Assembly: GCF_016612545.1 (NCBI RefSeq)
Contig: NZ_JAENRY010000052.1
Location: 1-37,524, forward strand
Origin: Streptomyces sp. MBT65
GTDB taxonomy: Bacteria > Actinomycetota > Actinomycetes > Streptomycetales > Streptomycetaceae
Direction: 5' to 3'
DNA: 37,524 nucleotides
A program made the position numbers and the translations under genes. Shown here one piece after another: positions 7,675-14,602 of this stretch (its first letter is position 1; each line of letters opens with the position of its first letter). Under the pieces are notes generated by a model. That model did not search any database. It was not told the origin of the DNA and saw only the letters and a list, made by a program, of their open reading frames with translations.

Positions 7675-8723
7675 CCCGGCTGATCCCCTCGCCCGTCGTC
7701 GTCGACATCCGCCCGGGTGCCCTCGACGACCTGGCCTGTGTCCTCGCCGACCAGCGCATCTCGCACTCCGGCCGGCTCGCGGTCGCCGTCAGCGGCGGAT
7801 CGGGCGCCAGGTTGCGCGCCCGGCTGGAACCCTCGCTGCCCGGTGCCACCTGGTACGAGGTCGGCGGCGGCACCCTCGACGACGCGATCCAGCTGGCCGG
7901 CGACATGAAGGCCGGTCACTACGACGCCGTCGTGGGCCTCGGCGGCGGCAAGATCATCGACTGCGCCAAGTTCGCCGCGGCGCGCATCGGCCTGCCGCTG
8001 GTCGCCGTACCGACGAACCTCGCGCACGACGGCCTGTGCTCGCCCGTCGCCACCCTCGACAACGACGCGGGCCGCGGCTCCTACGGCGTGCCGAACCCGA
8101 TCGCCGTCGTCATCGACCTCGACGTGATCCGCGAGGCACCGGTCCGCTTCGTGCGGGCGGGCATCGGGGACGCGATCTCCAACATCTCCGCGATCGCGGA
8201 CTGGGAGCTCGCGAACCGCGTCAAGGGCGAGAAGATCGACGGTCTGGCCGCGGCCATGGCCCGGCAGGCGGGCGAAGCGGTCCTGCGCCATCCCGGCGGG
8301 GTCGGCGACAACGCCTTCCTCCAGGTGCTCGCCGAGGCGCTCGTGCTCAGCGGGATCGCCATGTCGGTGTCGGGCGACTCCCGTCCGTCCTCCGGCGCCT
8401 GCCACGAGATCAACCACGCCTTCGACCTGCTCTTCCCCAAACGCGCCGCCGCCCACGGCGAGCAGTGCGGACTGGGCGCGGCCTTCGCGATGTACCTGCG
8501 CGGAGCCCACGAGGAATCGGCCTACATGGCCGAGGTGCTGCGCCGGCACGGACTGCCGGTGCTGCCGGAGGAGATCGGCTTCACGGTGGACGAGTTCGTC
8601 CGCGCCGTGGAGTTCGCTCCGGAGACCCGCCCCGGGCGCTACACCATCCTCGAACACCTCGACCTGAAAACCGACCAGATCAAGGACATCTACGCCGACT
8701 ATGTCAAGGCCATCGGTAGCTGA
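7662..8723 (+). CDS. glycerol-1-phosphate dehydrogenase-like NAD(P)-dependent alcohol dehydrogenase
   Basis: Predicted 353 residues, EgsA/AraM type of the iron-containing alcohol dehydrogenase / dehydroquinate synthase superfamily. It shows GLGGGKIID (about 92-100) for NAD(P), PTNLAHDGLCSPVA (117-130), and the three metal ligands expected: Asp170 (GIGD), His248 (ACHEI) and His265 (HGEQ). In characterised members DHAP is reduced to sn-glycerol-1-phosphate, the stereoisomer found in archaeal lipids. Here the substrate could be DHAP or another keto-polyol phosphate. The GTG at 7662 is chosen because GGGAG lies 5 bp upstream and the conserved VDIRPGALD starts just after; the frame is open further upstream only as antisense-free overlap with the nucleotidyltransferase gene. 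Confidence 0.87.
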   Translation: MPVLTRLIPSPVVVDIRPGALDDLACVLADQRISHSGRLAVAVSGGSGARLRARLEPSLPGATWYEVGGGTLDDAIQLAGDMKAGHYDAVVGLGGGKIIDCAKFAAARIGLPLVAVPTNLAHDGLCSPVATLDNDAGRGSYGVPNPIAVVIDLDVIREAPVRFVRAGIGDAISNISAIADWELANRVKGEKIDGLAAAMARQAGEAVLRHPGGVGDNAFLQVLAEALVLSGIAMSVSGDSRPSSGACHEINHAFDLLFPKRAAAHGEQCGLGAAFAMYLRGAHEESAYMAEVLRRHGLPVLPEEIGFTVDEFVRAVEFAPETRPGRYTILEHLDLKTDQIKDIYADYVKAIGS

Positions 8724-9480
8724 ACTCCGTCCCGTCGTCCACCCCGCAGGGGTGAAGGACCGGCGCAGCGGTGAGCACTGGATGGGACGCCTCTACATGC
8801 GTGAGGTGTCCCTGCGGGTGGACCGCTACCTGGTGAACACCAGGGTCTCGCCCAACCAGCTCACGTACCTGATGACCGTCTTCGGCGTGCTCGCCGCCCC
8901 GGCGCTGCTGGTGCCGGGGATCACGGGCGCCGTGCTCGGTGTGGTGTGCGTCCAGATGTATCTGCTGCTGGACTGCGTCGACGGCGAGATCGCCCGCTGG
9001 CGCAAGCAGTACTCCCTCGCCGGGGTCTACCTCGACCGGGTCGGCGCCTATCTGACCGACGCCGCCGTGCTGGTCGGCTTCGGGCTGCGCGCCGCCGACC
9101 TGTGGGGCAGCGGCCGTATCGACTGGCTGTGGGCCTTCCTCGGGACGCTGGCCGCGCTCGGCGCGATCCTGATCAAGGCCGAGACCGACCTGGTCGGGGT
9201 CGCCCGGCACCAGACCGGCAAGGCACCGGTCCAGGAGTCCGCGGCCGAGATGCGGTCCTCCGGGATGGCGCTGGCCCGCAAGGCGGCCGCGATGCTCAAG
9301 TTCCACCGGCTGATCCTCGGCATCGAGGCGTCCCTGCTGATCCTGGTCCTCGCGATCGTCGACCAGGTCCGCGGCGACCTGTTCTACTCGCGGCTCGGCG
9401 TCGCCGTACTGGCCGGCATCGCGCTGCTCCAGACCCTGCTGCACCTGGTGTCGATCCTCGCGTCGAGCAGGCTGAAGTGA
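8701..9480 (+). CDS. second CDP-alcohol phosphotransferase, non-canonical motif
   Basis: Predicted 259 residues, about six membrane segments, overlapping the upstream gene by 23 bp. The family signature is D91xxD94G95xxA98R99, eight residues, G108, D112, but the fourth aspartate (position 116), the proposed catalytic base, is Ala (LDRVGAYLTD). The nearest later Asp is 120. The N-terminal VKDRRSGEHWMGRLYMREVS region resembles IPCT/DIPPS-type phosphotransferases rather than phosphatidylglycerol-phosphate synthases. It presumably acts on the same CDP-alcohol as the first phosphotransferase but on another acceptor. Alternatively it is a non-catalytic partner. The start at ATG 8701 keeps the conserved N-terminus; GTG 8752 is an in-frame alternative. 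Confidence 0.87.
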   Translation: MSRPSVAELRPVVHPAGVKDRRSGEHWMGRLYMREVSLRVDRYLVNTRVSPNQLTYLMTVFGVLAAPALLVPGITGAVLGVVCVQMYLLLDCVDGEIARWRKQYSLAGVYLDRVGAYLTDAAVLVGFGLRAADLWGSGRIDWLWAFLGTLAALGAILIKAETDLVGVARHQTGKAPVQESAAEMRSSGMALARKAAAMLKFHRLILGIEASLLILVLAIVDQVRGDLFYSRLGVAVLAGIALLQTLLHLVSILASSRLK

Positions 9481-10358
9481 GCGGCATGAAGGTCGGCGCG
9501 GTGATCATCACCATGGGCAACCGCCCCGACGAACTGCGAGCGCTGCTCGACTCGGTCGCCAAGCAGGACGGCGACCGGGTCGAGGCGGTCGTGGTCGGCA
9601 ACGGCTCACCCGTGCCGGACGTCCCCGAGGGCGTCCGGACCGTGGAGCTGCCCGAGAACCTCGGCATCCCCGGCGGCCGCAACGTCGGCCTGGACGCCTT
9701 CGGGCCCGCCGGTCGAGATGTCGACATAGTGATGTTCCTCGACGACGACGGGCTCCTCGCCCAGCACGACACCGCCGAACTGTGCCGGCAGGCCTTCGCC
9801 GCCGACCCCGAACTCGGCATCATCAGCTTCCGCATCGCCGACCCGGAGACCGGCGTCACCCAACGCCGCCACGTCCCACGCCTGCGCGCCTCCGACCCGA
9901 TGCGCTCCTCCCGAGTCACCACCTTCCTCGGCGGCGCCAACGCCATCCGTACGAAGGTCTTCGCGGAGGTCGGCGGACTCCCGGACGAGTTCTTCTACGC
10001 CCATGAGGAGACCGACCTCGCCTGGCGGGCCCTCGACGCGGGCTGGATGATCGACTACCGGTCGGACATGGTGCTGTACCACCCCACGACCGCCCCCTCG
10101 CGGCATGCGGTCTACCACCGCATGGTCGCCCGCAACCGGGTCTGGCTGGCCCGCCGCAACCTCCCCGCGCCCCTGGTCCCCGTCTACCTCGGTGTATGGC
10201 TGCTGCTCACCCTGGTGCGCCGCCCCTCGCGCCCGGCCCTGCGGGCCTGGTTCGGCGGCTTCAAGGAGGGCTGGACCACCCCGTGCGGACCGCGCCGGCC
10301 CATCCGGTGGCGTACGGTGTGGCGGCTGACCCGGCTGGGCCGTCCTCCCGTGATCTGA
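9477..10358 (+). CDS. family 2 glycosyltransferase
   Basis: Predicted 293 residues, GT-A fold inverting transferase. It has the N-terminal VGAVIITMGNRPDELRALL strand-helix and ENLGIPGGRNVGLD for nucleotide binding. The DxD motif is DDD (about 89-91), and the catalytic/acceptor motif HEETDLAWR (about 176-184) follows GGANAIRTKVFAEVGGL. A C-terminal hydrophobic stretch with basic residues (VPVYLGVWLLLTLVRR) probably anchors it to the inner face of the membrane. It would add sugars to the phospho-polyol lipid or polymer made by the preceding enzymes. The GTG at 9477 overlaps the upstream stop (GTGA); the ATG at 9486, with GAAGTGAG 4 bp before it, is an equally possible start. Confidence 0.88.
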   Translation: MSGMKVGAVIITMGNRPDELRALLDSVAKQDGDRVEAVVVGNGSPVPDVPEGVRTVELPENLGIPGGRNVGLDAFGPAGRDVDIVMFLDDDGLLAQHDTAELCRQAFAADPELGIISFRIADPETGVTQRRHVPRLRASDPMRSSRVTTFLGGANAIRTKVFAEVGGLPDEFFYAHEETDLAWRALDAGWMIDYRSDMVLYHPTTAPSRHAVYHRMVARNRVWLARRNLPAPLVPVYLGVWLLLTLVRRPSRPALRAWFGGFKEGWTTPCGPRRPIRWRTVWRLTRLGRPPVI

Positions 10359-10453
10359 CAAGCTCGGCGGGCGCTCGACCGCGCGTTCGGCGCGCACACT
10401 CTCCCCGGACCGTATCCGTCGGCGGAGACGTGTCGCGTTATGTAGCACAATTC

Positions 10454-10516
10454 CGTAAGACGAACGCAAGACGATCGTAAGACGCATCCGAAGAACCGTA
10501 AGACGCATCCGAAGAC
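10454..10516. repeat. array of ~11-bp direct repeats before the exporter genes
   Basis: Three exact-register 11-bp units run head to tail: CGTAAGACGAA (10454), CGCAAGACGAT (10465) and CGTAAGACGCA (10476). The last recurs at 10497. The gaps hold degenerate units (TCCGAAGAAC at 10487, TCCGAAGACG at 10508). The AAGA cores start at 10457, 10468, 10479, 10491, 10500 and 10512. The ~11-bp period places each copy on the same face of the helix, as in binding sites of OmpR/PhoB-family response regulators (including streptomycete PhoP). The array ends 16 bp before the exporter start codon, where a bound regulator would also block initiation. Confidence 0.8.
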
Positions 10517-10531
10517 GAGGGCTTCCAGACC

Positions 10532-11461
10532 TTGAGTGAGACAACGCATGACGGCGGGGTCGCGGTGAGTCCGCGTCCGTCGCCCGACGAAGGCCTCACG
10601 GCGGCAGAGCTGTCCGCCAAGTACGGGCTGACCGTGAGCGGTGCCCGCCCCGGACTCGCCGAGTACGTCCGCCAGCTCTGGGGACGCCGGCACTTCATCC
10701 TCGCCTTCTCCCAGGCGAAGCTGACGGCCCAGTACAGCCAGGCGAAGCTCGGCCAGCTCTGGCAGGTGGCCACACCGCTGCTGAACGCGGCCGTGTACTT
10801 CTTCATCTTCGGCGTCATCCTGAAGGCCAGCCGGGGCATGTCCCGGGACGTGTACATCCCGTTCCTGGTCACGGGCGTGTTCGTGTTCACCTTCACGCAG
10901 AGCTCGATCATGGCGGGCGTGCGCGCGATCTCCGGCAACCTCGGCCTGGTGCGCGCGCTGCACTTCCCGCGCGCCTCGCTGCCGATCTCCTTCGCGCTCC
11001 AGCAGCTTCAGCAGCTGCTGTTCTCGATGCTCGTGCTGTTCATCATCGTCGTCGGCTTCGGCAGCTACCCCGGCCTGTCCTGGCTGCTGATCTTCCCGGT
11101 GCTGCTGCTGCAGTTCCTCTTCAACACCGGGCTCGCGCTGATCGTGGCGCGGATGGGCGCCAAGACCCCGGACCTCGCGCAGCTGATGCCGTTCATCCTG
11201 CGCACCTGGATGTACACCTCGGGCGTCATGTTCTCCATCACCACCATCCTGGAGGGCCGCTCCGAGCTGTTCATCCGTGTGCTCCAGGTGAACCCGGCGG
11301 CCATCTACATGGACCTGATGCGCTTCGCGCTCATCGACGGCTACGGCTCCTCGAACCTGCCGCCGCACGTGTGGGCCATCGCCACCTTCTGGGCCGTGGT
11401 CCTGTTCGCCGGCGGCTTCGTGTACTTCTGGCAGGCGGAGGAGAGGTACGGCCGTGGCTGA
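10532..11461 (+). CDS. ABC-2 type exporter permease, TagG-like
   Basis: Predicted 309 residues from a TTG start. A soluble N-terminus (1-50) is followed by an amphipathic segment, then the ABC-2 permease domain with six predicted membrane helices. Landmarks are SQAKLGQLWQVATPLLNAAVYFFIFG at about 70-95 and ILRTWMYTSGVMFS at about 225-240. Such permeases pair with TagH-type ATPases to flip undecaprenyl-linked teichoic acids or O-antigen-like polymers to the outer face of the membrane. It is separated from the glycosyltransferase by 173 bp containing the direct-repeat array, so it may have its own regulated promoter. The ATPase gene overlaps its 3' end by 8 bp. An in-frame GTG at 10565 is an alternative start. 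Confidence 0.9.
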   Translation: MSETTHDGGVAVSPRPSPDEGLTAAELSAKYGLTVSGARPGLAEYVRQLWGRRHFILAFSQAKLTAQYSQAKLGQLWQVATPLLNAAVYFFIFGVILKASRGMSRDVYIPFLVTGVFVFTFTQSSIMAGVRAISGNLGLVRALHFPRASLPISFALQQLQQLLFSMLVLFIIVVGFGSYPGLSWLLIFPVLLLQFLFNTGLALIVARMGAKTPDLAQLMPFILRTWMYTSGVMFSITTILEGRSELFIRVLQVNPAAIYMDLMRFALIDGYGSSNLPPHVWAIATFWAVVLFAGGFVYFWQAEERYGRG

Positions 11462-12245
11462 GCAGACCGTGGAGGGGACCCCGCAGGACCAGGTCCCCAC
11501 CGTCATCGCGGACGAGCTGCACATCGTCTACCGGGTGCACGGCGCCAAGACCGGCAAGGGCAGCGCCACCTCCGCCCTCAGCCGCATAGTCAAGCGCGGC
11601 GAGGAGCGCGGGGTGCGCAAGGTGCACGCCGTCAAGGGCGTCTCCTTCGTCGCCTACCGCGGCGAGGCCGTCGGCCTCATCGGCTCGAACGGCTCCGGCA
11701 AGTCGACCCTGCTGCGCGCCATCGCGGGCCTGCTCCCGGCCGAGAGCGGCCGGGTCTACACCAACGGCCAGCCCTCGCTGCTGGGCGTGAACGCGGCCCT
11801 GATGAACGACCTCACCGGCGAGCGGAACGTCATCCTGGGCGGGCTCGCCATGGGCATGTCCCGCGAGCAGGTCAGGGAGCGCTACCAGGAGATCGTCGAC
11901 TTCTCGGGCATCAACGAGAAGGGCGACTTCATCACCCTCCCGATGCGCACCTACTCCTCGGGCATGGCGGCCCGGCTGCGCTTCTCCATCGCGGCCGCCA
12001 AGGACCACGACGTCCTGATGATCGACGAGGCGCTGGCCACCGGCGACCGCAAGTTCCAGGTCCGCTCGGAAGAGCGCATCCGCGAACTGCGCAAGTCCGC
12101 GGGCACGGTGTTTCTGGTCAGTCACAACAACAAATCCATCCGCGACACCTGCGACCGGGTGCTGTGGCTGGAACGCGGCGAACTGAGGATGGACGGCCCG
12201 ACCGACGAGGTCCTCAAGGAGTACGAGAAGTTCACGGGCAAGTAG
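11454..12245 (+). CDS. ABC transporter ATP-binding protein, TagH-like
   Basis: Predicted 263 residues. It has Walker A GSNGSGKST (77-85), signature YSSGMAARL (167-175), Walker B VLMIDEALATGD (187-198) and switch histidine in FLVSHNN (about 221-227). The asymmetric TGD after Walker B and the long N-terminal stretch before Walker A (RVHGAKTGKGSATSALSRIV) are typical of polysaccharide/teichoic-acid exporter ATPases. It lacks the long C-terminal carbohydrate-binding domain of Wzt-type proteins, so export is probably not dependent on terminal sugar recognition. The GTG start has a GGAGGAGAGG element 8 bp upstream and overlaps the permease gene. A strong terminator follows at 12284-12317. Confidence 0.92.
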   Translation: MAEQTVEGTPQDQVPTVIADELHIVYRVHGAKTGKGSATSALSRIVKRGEERGVRKVHAVKGVSFVAYRGEAVGLIGSNGSGKSTLLRAIAGLLPAESGRVYTNGQPSLLGVNAALMNDLTGERNVILGGLAMGMSREQVRERYQEIVDFSGINEKGDFITLPMRTYSSGMAARLRFSIAAAKDHDVLMIDEALATGDRKFQVRSEERIRELRKSAGTVFLVSHNNKSIRDTCDRVLWLERGELRMDGPTDEVLKEYEKFTGK

Positions 12246-12283
12246 TCCACCCGCACCCGGGTACAAAAGCCCAGAGCGCTTCC

Positions 12284-12317
12284 CAGGGCCCCGCCGGAAC
12301 TCTCCGGCGGGGCCCTG
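12284..12317 (+). terminator. strong hairpin terminator after the exporter genes
   Basis: CAGGGCCCCGCCGGA (12284-12298) pairs without mismatch with TCCGGCGGGGCCCTG (12303-12317) around an ACTC loop. This 15-bp GC-rich stem insulates the hopanoid operon from the exporter locus. Confidence 0.88.
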
Positions 12318-12568
12318 CGTCTGCAAAGGAAACGTCAACTCGGCCCGGCCCAAGGAATCTTGACGCCAATCGGTGTGTTGTTGTGATGTGCAGGACACCC
12401 CGAGGAAGCTCGCTGCGTTGTACAACGTAAGCTGTACCGGTGCCGAATAGCGGCAAGTGGGGCGATAATGCGCGACACCCTTCTACGGGTATCTGTGCGG
12501 ACGACTGGGCGGCGTGTCCGAAATAGTGTGTATTGGGTCGGCAGTGTAGAACGGGAGATGTGACGGCA
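12318..12568 (+). promoter_or_regulatory. promoter region of the hopanoid operon
   Basis: This region of about 250 bp is more AT-rich than its surroundings, lies between the exporter terminator and the first hopanoid reading frame, and must hold the operon promoter. A 12-bp perfect palindrome CGTTGTACAACG lies at 12416-12427 and could be an operator. GATAAT at 12464-12469 is a possible -10 element but lacks a good -35 at 17-18 bp. CGTCAA (about 12331) and TTGACG (about 12359) form a spaced inverted pair. No transcription start can be fixed from sequence. Confidence 0.5.
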
Positions 12569-12634
12569 ATGGCTACGGAAACTCCCCAGCTCACCGAAGC
12601 ATGTGCCGTCCCCGCCCCTGGCAGCGAGCGGTGA
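12569..12634 (+). CDS. 21-residue leader ORF coupled to hpnC
   Basis: An ATG (12569) with a GGGAG element at 12553-12557 opens a 22-codon frame, MATETPQLTEACAVPAPGSER plus TGA. Its stop (12632-12634) overlaps the GTG start of hpnC (12631-12633) in a GTGA arrangement, while hpnC itself has no good ribosome-binding site. Translation of the leader would deliver ribosomes to hpnC. The peptide resembles nothing I know. It may be a coupling leader only, or a sign that the true hpnC start is elsewhere. Confidence 0.4.
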   Translation: MATETPQLTEACAVPAPGSER

Positions 12635-13533
12635 CGGGAACCGGCTCCGCCGGCACCGGTGATCCGGAGCGCGGCACACTCGACAAGGCCGCGGCCGAGA
12701 ACTTCCCGGTGGCGCCTTTCTTCCTGCCCAGGGCCTGGCGCACCGATCTCATGGCGGTGTACGGATTCGCCCGCCTCGTCGACGACATCGGCGACGGCGA
12801 CCTGGCCCCCGGTGGCGCCGACGCCCGCCTGCTCGGCGTGTCCCCCGAGGACGCGGAGGACCGTCTGCTCCTCCTCGACGCCTTCGAGGCCGATCTGCAC
12901 CGCGTCTTCGACGGCACCCCGGGCCACCCCCTGCTGCGCCGCCTCCAGCCGACCGTCCGCCGGTGCGCGCTCACCCCGGAACCCTTCCTCGGCCTGATCG
13001 CCGCCAACCGCCAGGACCAGCTCGTCACGCGCTACGAGACCTACGACGATCTCGTCGCCTACTGCGAACTGTCCGCGAACCCGGTCGGCCGCCTGGTCCT
13101 CGGCGTCACCGGCACCGAGACCCCCGAGCGGGTCCGGCTCTCCGACGCGATCTGCACCGCACTTCAGATCGTCGAACATCTGCAGGACGTGACCGAGGAC
13201 CTCGGCCGCGACCGCATCTACCTGCCCGCCCAGGACATGAAGCGCTTTCACGTCCAGGAAGCGGATCTCGCCACGCCCTCCGCGGGCGCATCGGTGCGCG
13301 CACTGGTTGCATACGAAGCAGAACGAGCCCGCGATCTCCTGAATGAAGGCGCCCCCCTGGTGGGTAGCGTCCACGGCAGGTTGAAGCTGCTGCTCGCGGG
13401 GTTCGTGGCGGGGGGAAGAGCGGCGATCCGAGCGATCGTCGCCGCTGAATACGACGTACTTCCCGGCCCACCCAAGCCCGGCAAGATCCAGTTGCTGCGT
13501 GAGGTGGGCGTGACTCTGCGAGGAGAGGGGTGA
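12631..13533 (+). CDS. hpnC: squalene/hydroxysqualene synthase HpnC
   Basis: Predicted 300 residues, squalene/phytoene synthase family, all-helical. By family knowledge HpnC converts presqualene diphosphate to hydroxysqualene, the second of three steps from FPP to squalene. The first Asp-rich motif is LVDDIGDGD (D51xxxD55) and the second is LQDVTEDLGRD (D186xxxD190). The N-terminal LDKAAAENFPVAPFFLPRAWR is typical of HpnC and separates it from HpnD. The GTG at 12631 overlaps the stop of a 21-residue leader ORF; an ATG at 12601 is in frame but has no ribosome-binding site. The stop overlaps the hpnD start (GTGA). It is the first enzyme gene of the hopanoid operon. Confidence 0.93.
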   Translation: MTGTGSAGTGDPERGTLDKAAAENFPVAPFFLPRAWRTDLMAVYGFARLVDDIGDGDLAPGGADARLLGVSPEDAEDRLLLLDAFEADLHRVFDGTPGHPLLRRLQPTVRRCALTPEPFLGLIAANRQDQLVTRYETYDDLVAYCELSANPVGRLVLGVTGTETPERVRLSDAICTALQIVEHLQDVTEDLGRDRIYLPAQDMKRFHVQEADLATPSAGASVRALVAYEAERARDLLNEGAPLVGSVHGRLKLLLAGFVAGGRAAIRAIVAAEYDVLPGPPKPGKIQLLREVGVTLRGEG

Positions 13534-14480
13534 TCCGCAGCGTGGAGTCTGCACCGCACATGTCCGCACCGGTACTCGCCGCCTACAGCTACTGCGAGGC
13601 CGTCACCGGACAGCAGGCACGTAACTTCGCGTACGGCATCAGACTGCTGCCGACGCCCAAGCGCCGCGCCATGTCGGCGCTGTACGCGTTCTCACGGCGG
13701 GTCGACGACATCGGCGACGGCACGCTGGCGACGGACGTGAAGGCGGCCCGCCTGGAGGACACCCGGGCGCTGCTCACGCGCGTTCGCGAGGGCAAGGTCG
13801 AGGAGGACGACACCGACCCGGTCGCCGTCGCCCTCGCGCACACCGCCGAGGCCTTCCCGGTCCCGCTCGACGGCCTGGACGAGCTGATCGACGGCGTCCT
13901 GATGGACGTCCGCGGCGAGACCTACGAGACCTGGGACGACCTGAAGGTCTACTGCCGGTGTGTCGCGGGCGCGATCGGGCGGCTCTCGCTCGGCGTGTTC
14001 GGCACGGAGCCGGGGGCGCGCGGTGTCGAGCGCGCCTCGGAGTACGCCGACACGCTGGGGCTCGCGCTCCAGCTCACCAACATCCTGCGGGACGTCCGCG
14101 AGGACGCCGAGGACGGCCGCACCTATCTGCCCGCGGACGACCTCGCGAAGTTCGGCTGCTCGGCCGGGTTCGAAGGGCCGAACCCGCCGGAGGGCTCCGA
14201 CTTCGCGGGTCTCGTCCACTTCGAGGTACGACGGGCCCGCACCCTGTTCGCCGAGGGCTACCGGCTGCTCCCCATGCTCGACCGCCGCAGCGGCGCCTGC
14301 GTCGCCGCCATGGCCGGCATCTACCGCCGTCTCCTGGACCGCATCGAGCGCGAGCCGGAGGCCGTCCTGCGCGGCCGCGTCTCCCTGCCCGGCCGCGAGA
14401 AGGCCTACGTCGCGGTGCGCGGTCTGTCCGGCCTGGACGCCCGGCACGTCACGCGCCGGACCCTCAGGGGGCGCACCTGA
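13530..14480 (+). CDS. hpnD: presqualene diphosphate synthase HpnD
   Basis: Predicted 316 residues, squalene/phytoene synthase family. HpnD condenses two farnesyl diphosphates to presqualene diphosphate. It shows FSRRVDDIGDG (Asp59-Asp63) and QLTNILRDVREDAEDGRTYLP split as the second Asp motif (D188xxxD192). The GTG at 13530 has AGGAGAGG immediately upstream and overlaps the hpnC stop; the ATG at 13560, just before the conserved APVLAAYSYCEAV, is a shorter alternative. Its stop overlaps a small 40-residue ORF (TGATG). Confidence 0.93.
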   Translation: MIRSVESAPHMSAPVLAAYSYCEAVTGQQARNFAYGIRLLPTPKRRAMSALYAFSRRVDDIGDGTLATDVKAARLEDTRALLTRVREGKVEEDDTDPVAVALAHTAEAFPVPLDGLDELIDGVLMDVRGETYETWDDLKVYCRCVAGAIGRLSLGVFGTEPGARGVERASEYADTLGLALQLTNILRDVREDAEDGRTYLPADDLAKFGCSAGFEGPNPPEGSDFAGLVHFEVRRARTLFAEGYRLLPMLDRRSGACVAAMAGIYRRLLDRIEREPEAVLRGRVSLPGREKAYVAVRGLSGLDARHVTRRTLRGRT

Positions 14481-14602
14481 TGGACAAAGTGGGCCAAGGT
14501 GATGTCACCGGAGGAATGCGGCACGCAACCCTCCGGTGCGGAGCGGCGTCCCTGACTGCGACGACCCGCCGCGGCGGGTCCGCAGGGGGGAGTGCACGAT
14601 GA
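14480..14602 (+). CDS. 40-residue small ORF between hpnD and hpnE
   Basis: The ATG (14480-14482) overlaps the hpnD stop (TGATG) and the TGA (14600-14602) overlaps the hpnE start (ATGA), so the frame fills the gap between the two genes exactly. The product is basic, starts MDKVGQGDVTGGMRHATLR and contains CGAASLTATTRRGG. The ATLR-GAASLTATA-like core recalls short streptomycete proteins I believe are grouped as DUF6380; this is from memory. A small protein in the same position, between hpnD and hpnE, is also annotated in S. coelicolor as far as I recall (SCO6761). There are no membrane segments and no known function. It could equally be a coupling spacer. Confidence 0.5.
   Translation: MDKVGQGDVTGGMRHATLRCGAASLTATTRRGGSAGGSAR

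Noticed and set aside
10416..10441. A promoter for the exporter genes in the sequence before the direct repeats.
   Set aside because: No hexamer pair with acceptable spacing could be identified, so only the repeat array is reported.
12601..12630. ATG at 12601 as the hpnC start.
   Set aside because: It has no ribosome-binding site and would add ten residues (MCRPRPWQRA) not resembling HpnC N-termini; the GTG at 12631 overlaps the leader stop.
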